NCBI GenBank assembly: GCA_051011595.1
Contig: JBPCTQ010000271.1
Location: forward strand, 1 to 19,169
DNA length: 19,169 nt
Source: JAOUEE01 sp051011595
GTDB lineage: Bacteria > Actinomycetota > Acidimicrobiia > Acidimicrobiales > SHLQ01
Reading direction: 5' to 3'
Translations under genes and position numbers: made by a program
Notes under the pieces: model-generated
The model's input: the letters and a program-made list of their open reading frames with translations, nothing else
Databases searched by the model: none
Told to the model about the DNA's origin: nothing
Shown here: in pieces, positions 14,997 to 19,169 of the stretch
Layout: every line of letters starts with the position of its first letter
Position numbering within the stretch: position 1 is the stretch's first letter

Positions 14997-17789
14997 ATGT
15001 CATCCGCGCTCCTGATTCTGGGAACCAGCGCCCCCAGTCCACTCCTCACCACAGCCCTCGACGCGGCCGGGGTGGTGTGGTCCGTCGAACCCGACGAGCT
15101 GAACGACCCGGTGGTGGTGATCTTCCAGGAATCGCCACACACCGCGGCCCGGCGATCCTTCGAACGCGACGGTGCCTCCGTCATGCGAGGCGGGGTCATC
15201 TGGGCCCGCCACCTCCTCGATGCCGAACAACGCAGCCGCGGTCGACAACGGGCTTTCGTACTCGAAGCCGAGCTGCTCCAAGACCCGGCTGCGGTGTTGC
15301 AGACCGTCGGCGCGCTGGTCGGAACCGATCTGCCCACCCCGACCGGCAACGGCGTGGAAGCACCGGCCGACACACTGGCCGACGACGCGTGGGGGCCCCT
15401 GGCCGACGTCATCACCGCATTGGGCTCGGTGGCCGATCGGTCGCCCGACGAGCTGGCCGACCTCGATGCCCGCCTCGACGACCTGGTGGCCGGGGCGGCC
15501 GATCAGTTCGCCGACCTCGACCGCACCACAGCCCGTTCACTGCACACCATGCGCCGAGCCGGCGAACACCAACGGTGGTTGACCCAGCTCGAAGACCAGC
15601 AGCGCAGCCAGGCCGAGGAACTTCTCCGACTCGATCGGGCTCTGACCAAACTCGACAAGAAGAAGAAGCGCCCGCTGGCCGAACGAGCGGTTCGGAAGGT
15701 GCAGCGCGCTCCCAAGGCCGTACGTCGCCGAGCCAGCATCCAACGGCGCAAACTCCAGGCACTGCGCTCGGGCCAGCAGTCGGGCGACACTCCCGACCTC
15801 TTGGTCCAGCCCAGCGCCGTTCCTCACGGTGCGCTCAGCGCCGTTCCCCAACCATCCGAGCAGGTCGACGTGCCCGACGCCGAGCACCTGGGCCGTCTCG
15901 ACGGGCCCGTGGTGTCGGTCATCGTTCCCGTCTACAACGAGATTCGTCTGACCGAGAAGTGTGTGCAGACGGTGCGCGACAACCCGCCGTCGGTGCCCTA
16001 CGAGATCGTGCTGGTGGATGACTGTTCCACCGATCCCGAGGTGGTGCGGTTGGCCGACCTCGATGGCGTGCGCTTGTTCACCAACGAATCGAACCTGGGC
16101 TTCGTGGGCACCTGCAACCGGGGTGCGGCCGAAGCCAACGGCGCCTACCTCTTCTTCTTGAACAGCGACACCGAGATGACCGAGGGTGCCCTCGACGCCA
16201 TGTTGTCAACGTTCCGGCTGTTCCCGGGCACCGGCGCGGTGGGCGCCAAACTCCTGTTCCCGAACGGCAAGGTCCAAGAGGCCGGTGGGATCGTCTGGCA
16301 GGACGCCTCGGCGTGGAACTACGGCCGCGACCGTCATCCCGCCGATCCCGAGCTCAACTACGCGAGGGCCGTCGACTACGTGTCGGGGGCGGCGTTGATG
16401 CTGCCGGCCGCGCTGTTCGACCACTACGGCGGGTTCGACGACCACTACAGCCCGGCGTACTACGAGGACGCCGATCTCTGCATGAAGCTCAACCAGGGCG
16501 GCTGGCCGGTGATCTACCAACCGGCGGCGGTGGTGTACCACCGCGAAGGAGCGTCCTACGGCACCGACGTGGTCAACGACACCGGCAAACACAACCAGGT
16601 CATCAACCGCGACCGGTTCCTCGGTCGATGGCGCGACGAGCTGTTGCACCATCGCCCCAACGGGGCCCAGCCCGAGCAGGAGAAGGAGCGGCGCATCACC
16701 AAGCGTGCGCTGGTGATCGATGCCCGGGTCATCACCGCCGACCAGGACGCCGGCTCGTTGCGAATGTCGAACCTGTTCGCCATTCTCCAACGCGAGGGAT
16801 ACAAGGTCACCTTCGTGCCCCAGAACCTGCTGTTCCACCAGCCCTACGTCCGCCAGCTCCAAGCCCGCGGCATCGAGGTCCACACCCGACCATTCCTCGA
16901 CGATGTCGAGCAGTTCCTGCACGATCGCGGCACCGAGTTCGACCTGGTGATCCTCAGCCGACTCGAGGTGGCCGAGCGCCAACTGGATGCCGTTCGGATG
17001 TGGTGTCCAACGGCCACCGTGATCTACGACACCGTCGACCTGCACTTCCTGCGCGAGGAACGTGAGATGGAGGTTCGGGGCGAGATCACCACGGGAGGTG
17101 ACCACGAGGCCACCCGTCGGTCCGAGCTGTCCGCCATTCGTCGCAGCGACATCACGTTCGTGTGCAGCACCGTGGAAGCTGACCTGTTGACCGAGTTGGT
17201 CCCCGACACCGAGGTGAAGGTGGTGTCGCTGATCCACGACGAGCAACCGTCCCGCGCACCGGCCGACGCTCGCCACGACCTGCTGTTCGTCGGTGGATTC
17301 GAGCATCCTCCCAACATCGACGGCGCCACGTGGATGGCCACCGAGATCATGCCGCTGGTGGTGCGCACGCACCCCGATGTCCACCTCCACATCGTCGGCT
17401 CGAAGATGCCGCCCGAGATCCACGAGCTGGCCGGTCCCAACGTGATCGTGCACGGTTTCGTCGAGGACCTCGACCCGCTCTACGAGGAAGCCCGGATCTG
17501 CCTGGCGCCGCTGCGGTTCGGAGCCGGCGTGAAGGGCAAGATCACCCAGGCCATGGTTCGGGGCGTGCCGACCGTGGCCACCACCCTGGCCATGGAGGGC
17601 ATACCCACCGGCGACGGTGAGGCGGTGCTGGTGGCCGACACGCCGGAGGACATCGCGGCCGCGGTGGCTCGTCTCCTCGACGACGACAACCTGTGGGCCG
17701 CCTTGACCGCCGAGGGGCAGCGGGTGGTCGCCGAGCACTTCAGCATCGAAGCCCTCACCGAACACGTGCGCCAGGCCCTGCCTCGATGA
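14997..17789 (+). CDS. GT2-GT4 double glycosyltransferase with decayed sulfotransferase-like N-terminus
   Basis: This protein has 930 residues from ATG 14997; GTG 14958 is an in-frame alternative adding 13 residues. Residues 1-113 resemble a shortened sulfotransferase: ALLILGTSAPSPLL sits where a P-loop would be but lacks it, and the second half (ESPHTAARRSFERDG, then ELLQDPAAVLQTVGALVG) keeps the family pattern. Residues about 150-260 are helical and end in a very basic stretch (KKKKRPLAERAVRKVQ). The GT2 domain at 304-560 has VSVIVPVYNE, VDDCSTD, NSD (389-391) and EDAD (490-493). The GT4-type GT-B domain at 570-930 has LLFVGGFEHPPN, LHIVGS and LAPLRFGAGVKGKITQAM. It probably adds two sugars during surface polysaccharide or O-antigen-like assembly on the cytoplasmic side. 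The downstream start overlaps the stop (ATGA). Donor and acceptor sugars are unknown. Confidence 0.9.
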   Translation: MSSALLILGTSAPSPLLTTALDAAGVVWSVEPDELNDPVVVIFQESPHTAARRSFERDGASVMRGGVIWARHLLDAEQRSRGRQRAFVLEAELLQDPAAVLQTVGALVGTDLPTPTGNGVEAPADTLADDAWGPLADVITALGSVADRSPDELADLDARLDDLVAGAADQFADLDRTTARSLHTMRRAGEHQRWLTQLEDQQRSQAEELLRLDRALTKLDKKKKRPLAERAVRKVQRAPKAVRRRASIQRRKLQALRSGQQSGDTPDLLVQPSAVPHGALSAVPQPSEQVDVPDAEHLGRLDGPVVSVIVPVYNEIRLTEKCVQTVRDNPPSVPYEIVLVDDCSTDPEVVRLADLDGVRLFTNESNLGFVGTCNRGAAEANGAYLFFLNSDTEMTEGALDAMLSTFRLFPGTGAVGAKLLFPNGKVQEAGGIVWQDASAWNYGRDRHPADPELNYARAVDYVSGAALMLPAALFDHYGGFDDHYSPAYYEDADLCMKLNQGGWPVIYQPAAVVYHREGASYGTDVVNDTGKHNQVINRDRFLGRWRDELLHHRPNGAQPEQEKERRITKRALVIDARVITADQDAGSLRMSNLFAILQREGYKVTFVPQNLLFHQPYVRQLQARGIEVHTRPFLDDVEQFLHDRGTEFDLVILSRLEVAERQLDAVRMWCPTATVIYDTVDLHFLREEREMEVRGEITTGGDHEATRRSELSAIRRSDITFVCSTVEADLLTELVPDTEVKVVSLIHDEQPSRAPADARHDLLFVGGFEHPPNIDGATWMATEIMPLVVRTHPDVHLHIVGSKMPPEIHELAGPNVIVHGFVEDLDPLYEEARICLAPLRFGAGVKGKITQAMVRGVPTVATTLAMEGIPTGDGEAVLVADTPEDIAAAVARLLDDDNLWAALTAEGQRVVAEHFSIEALTEHVRQALPR

Positions 17790-18526
17790 CCGCTCGGCAG
17801 AAGGCGACACGGCAGGCTCATCGCGCCGCCGGGTTCACCCGCCGGGCCTACGAGTTCGCCACCGTGCCCCGGTTTCGGGCCCGAGGGGCGTTGGTCACCG
17901 CCGCCCACGGCGACTTGCGGTTGCTGTTTCGTCCGGCCACGGGCGAGTGGTTCGTCGAACACGACGGGCGCTGGTACCGGCCCGCAGGCGACGACGACGT
18001 CGGCGTGCTGTTGTCCGAGCTGTCTGTGGAGTTCATCGACGAGACCCAACTCCGCACCATTCCCCACGCCGGCGAGGAGGTGTGGGCCCAATACGACGCC
18101 GACACCGGGCAGAGCCACCTCGAGTTGTTCAGCTCGGGCGGGCAGTTCGTCGCCCGGATACAACGGGGTGAGGGCGACATCCCCGACGACGTGATCCGGT
18201 GGAACGACCCCGTCCATCACGACCAGTGGGTCGATCTCACCGCCGGGTTCTGGGCCGTCGGGGTCAGTGACCTGGTCTTGGAGGTGTACCTGCCGCCGCA
18301 CGACGAGCTGGGCGACAAGACCATGGCCGTCACCGTCGATCAGGGTGGCCGGCGCCACACCCGCACGGCGGTGCTCACCCGGGGCGATCCCACCCGGGTC
18401 CCCATCTACCGAGGGCCGCCACCGGCCTGGGGCCTCCGCGTCGGTCTCCACTGCCAGTACCCCGAACCGGTGAGCGACAGCCGCGAACTGGGCTTCCAAC
18501 TCGTCTCCATCGAACGCCGGCGATGA
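17786..18526 (+). CDS. Unknown protein in a glycosyltransferase operon
   Basis: I do not recognise this 246-residue protein. Residues 1-35 are strongly basic, with no signal peptide or membrane segment. The rest looks like beta strands rich in Trp, Tyr and Gly. GEWFVEHDGRWYRP is at 53-66, GFWAVGVSDLVLEVYLPP at 154-171, and the end DSRELGFQLVSI at 231-242. The DxRxLGxxLxxI ending is reminiscent of beta-sandwich modules found beside bacterial polysaccharide glycosyltransferases, though I offer this only as a hint from memory. Its start overlaps the double glycosyltransferase stop and its stop overlaps the next glycosyltransferase start, both as ATGA, so the three are made together. A structural, carbohydrate-binding or assembly role in glycan synthesis is possible. 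ATG 17786 is chosen from the overlap; the frame extends upstream only inside the previous gene. Confidence 0.75.
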   Translation: MTARQKATRQAHRAAGFTRRAYEFATVPRFRARGALVTAAHGDLRLLFRPATGEWFVEHDGRWYRPAGDDDVGVLLSELSVEFIDETQLRTIPHAGEEVWAQYDADTGQSHLELFSSGGQFVARIQRGEGDIPDDVIRWNDPVHHDQWVDLTAGFWAVGVSDLVLEVYLPPHDELGDKTMAVTVDQGGRRHTRTAVLTRGDPTRVPIYRGPPPAWGLRVGLHCQYPEPVSDSRELGFQLVSIERRR

Positions 18527-19169
18527 CCACCTCCGACGACCGCCTCGGCCGCGCCGTCGACAACGCCAAGATCCTCGCGGCCGAACTGGCGCGGGCGCGA
18601 TCGGAACGACCCGACACCAGCGACATCATCCCGGCCGCACCCGGCGCCGCCACCCCGGCCGCGACGGCGTCATCGCCCGCTGCCCCGCCGGCAGCCGACG
18701 ATCCGAATCAGCGCCCACGAGCAGCGGTGGTCACGTGGGACCTGGCCCACAATCCGGCCGGACGGGCGCTGGTGCTGCACGACCTGTTGGCCCGCACCCA
18801 CGACACCGTGCTGATGGGGCCGCTGTGGGGCGAACACGGTCGCCGGCTGTGGCGGCCGCTGCGTGACCACATCGAACGACCTGTTGCCTACCCCACCGAT
18901 GACTTCGGCGCGTTCTTCGCCCACGGCTTCGCGCTGGCCGCCCGAAGTCGCGTCGACACCGTGCACATCGGGAAGGCGCGCCTGCCGGCCCTGGTGCTGG
19001 GGGCCATGGTGCAGCACGCCAACCAGGCGTCGCTGGTGCTCGACATCGACGACGAGGAGACCGCGTTCTTCAGCGACGACGTCGACGTGCTCGACCGCTT
19101 CGCCGACCCCACCGGAGGTGAAGCCACCCGGTGGGCTCACCACCAGATCGCCGGTGTACCGGTCCACAC
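18523..19169 (+). CDS. Glycosyltransferase (GT-B type), N-terminal part, cut by window edge
   Basis: The frame from ATG 18523 stays open to the end of the window, giving 215 residues of an incomplete protein. Residues 1-30 are a charged helix, and 31-65 are an Ala/Pro-rich, probably flexible linker. A Rossmann-like start follows (AAVVTWDLAHNPAGRALVLHDLLA, about 67-90), then TVLMGPLWGEHGRR (95-108), VDTVHIGKARLPALVLG (144-160) and LVLDIDDEE (171-179). This order fits the acceptor half of a GT4-type glycosyltransferase, which names the fold but not the sugar. The start overlaps the stop of the unknown gene by four bases. The catalytic C-terminal half lies beyond the window, so activity cannot be judged. 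Confidence 0.8.
   Translation, partial: MTTSDDRLGRAVDNAKILAAELARARSERPDTSDIIPAAPGAATPAATASSPAAPPAADDPNQRPRAAVVTWDLAHNPAGRALVLHDLLARTHDTVLMGPLWGEHGRRLWRPLRDHIERPVAYPTDDFGAFFAHGFALAARSRVDTVHIGKARLPALVLGAMVQHANQASLVLDIDDEETAFFSDDVDVLDRFADPTGGEATRWAHHQIAGVPVH

Noticed and set aside
16206..17810. Long open frame (534 codons) antisense to the double glycosyltransferase
   Set aside because: It is a shadow of the GT2-GT4 coding sequence with no supporting motif or ribosome binding site. The same applies to long antisense frames at 4627-6063 and 12875-14221.

Overview
This is a high-GC bacterial window with dense, overlapping gene packing. The gene content (WS/DGAT acyltransferase, a HAD-IB/PlsC fusion of the mycobacterial type, an AtsD-like sulfatase, a CPYA thioredoxin-fold protein) points to an actinobacterium. 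An Acidimicrobiia-like lineage is my best guess, but that is inference. I see no rRNA, tRNA, CRISPR array, transposase or phage gene.

Layout. (1) 40-744 (+): a DsbA-like thioredoxin-fold protein. It converges on dinB across a short gap holding two tandem 48-bp copies of a near-perfect hairpin. (2) 893-7210 (-): a probable five-gene unit. It reads single-domain response regulator, REC-PAS-GGDEF-EAL protein, PAS histidine kinase, cyclopropane-fatty-acyl-phospholipid synthase, and DNA polymerase IV (dinB). The three signalling genes are separated by 1 and 10 bases. A LexA-type SOS box (CGAAC-N4-GTTCG) lies on the dinB start, so dinB probably also has its own damage-inducible control. (3) 7211-7298: a divergent control region with a 19-bp palindrome, then an amidohydrolase_2 family metal hydrolase (+). 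(4) 8523-12566 (-): a compact four-gene lipid operon. It reads PlsC acyltransferase with a C-terminal dodecin-like domain, free-standing dodecin, HAD-IB/PlsC fusion, and WS/DGAT. Together these could carry lysophosphatidate through phosphatidate and diacylglycerol to triacylglycerol or wax ester. (5) 12641-14908 (+): a large arylsulfatase, divergent from the lipid operon across a gap with a 17-bp interrupted palindrome. (6) 14997-19169 (+): the start of a surface-polysaccharide operon. It holds a GT2-GT4 double glycosyltransferase with a decayed sulfotransferase-like N-terminus, a protein of unknown function, and a GT-B glycosyltransferase cut by the window edge. The last three are joined by ATGA overlaps.

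The most unusual items are the acyltransferase-dodecin fusion overlapping a second dodecin gene, the SOS box on dinB, the duplicated hairpin at 766-873, and the degenerate sulfotransferase module fused to two glycosyltransferases.
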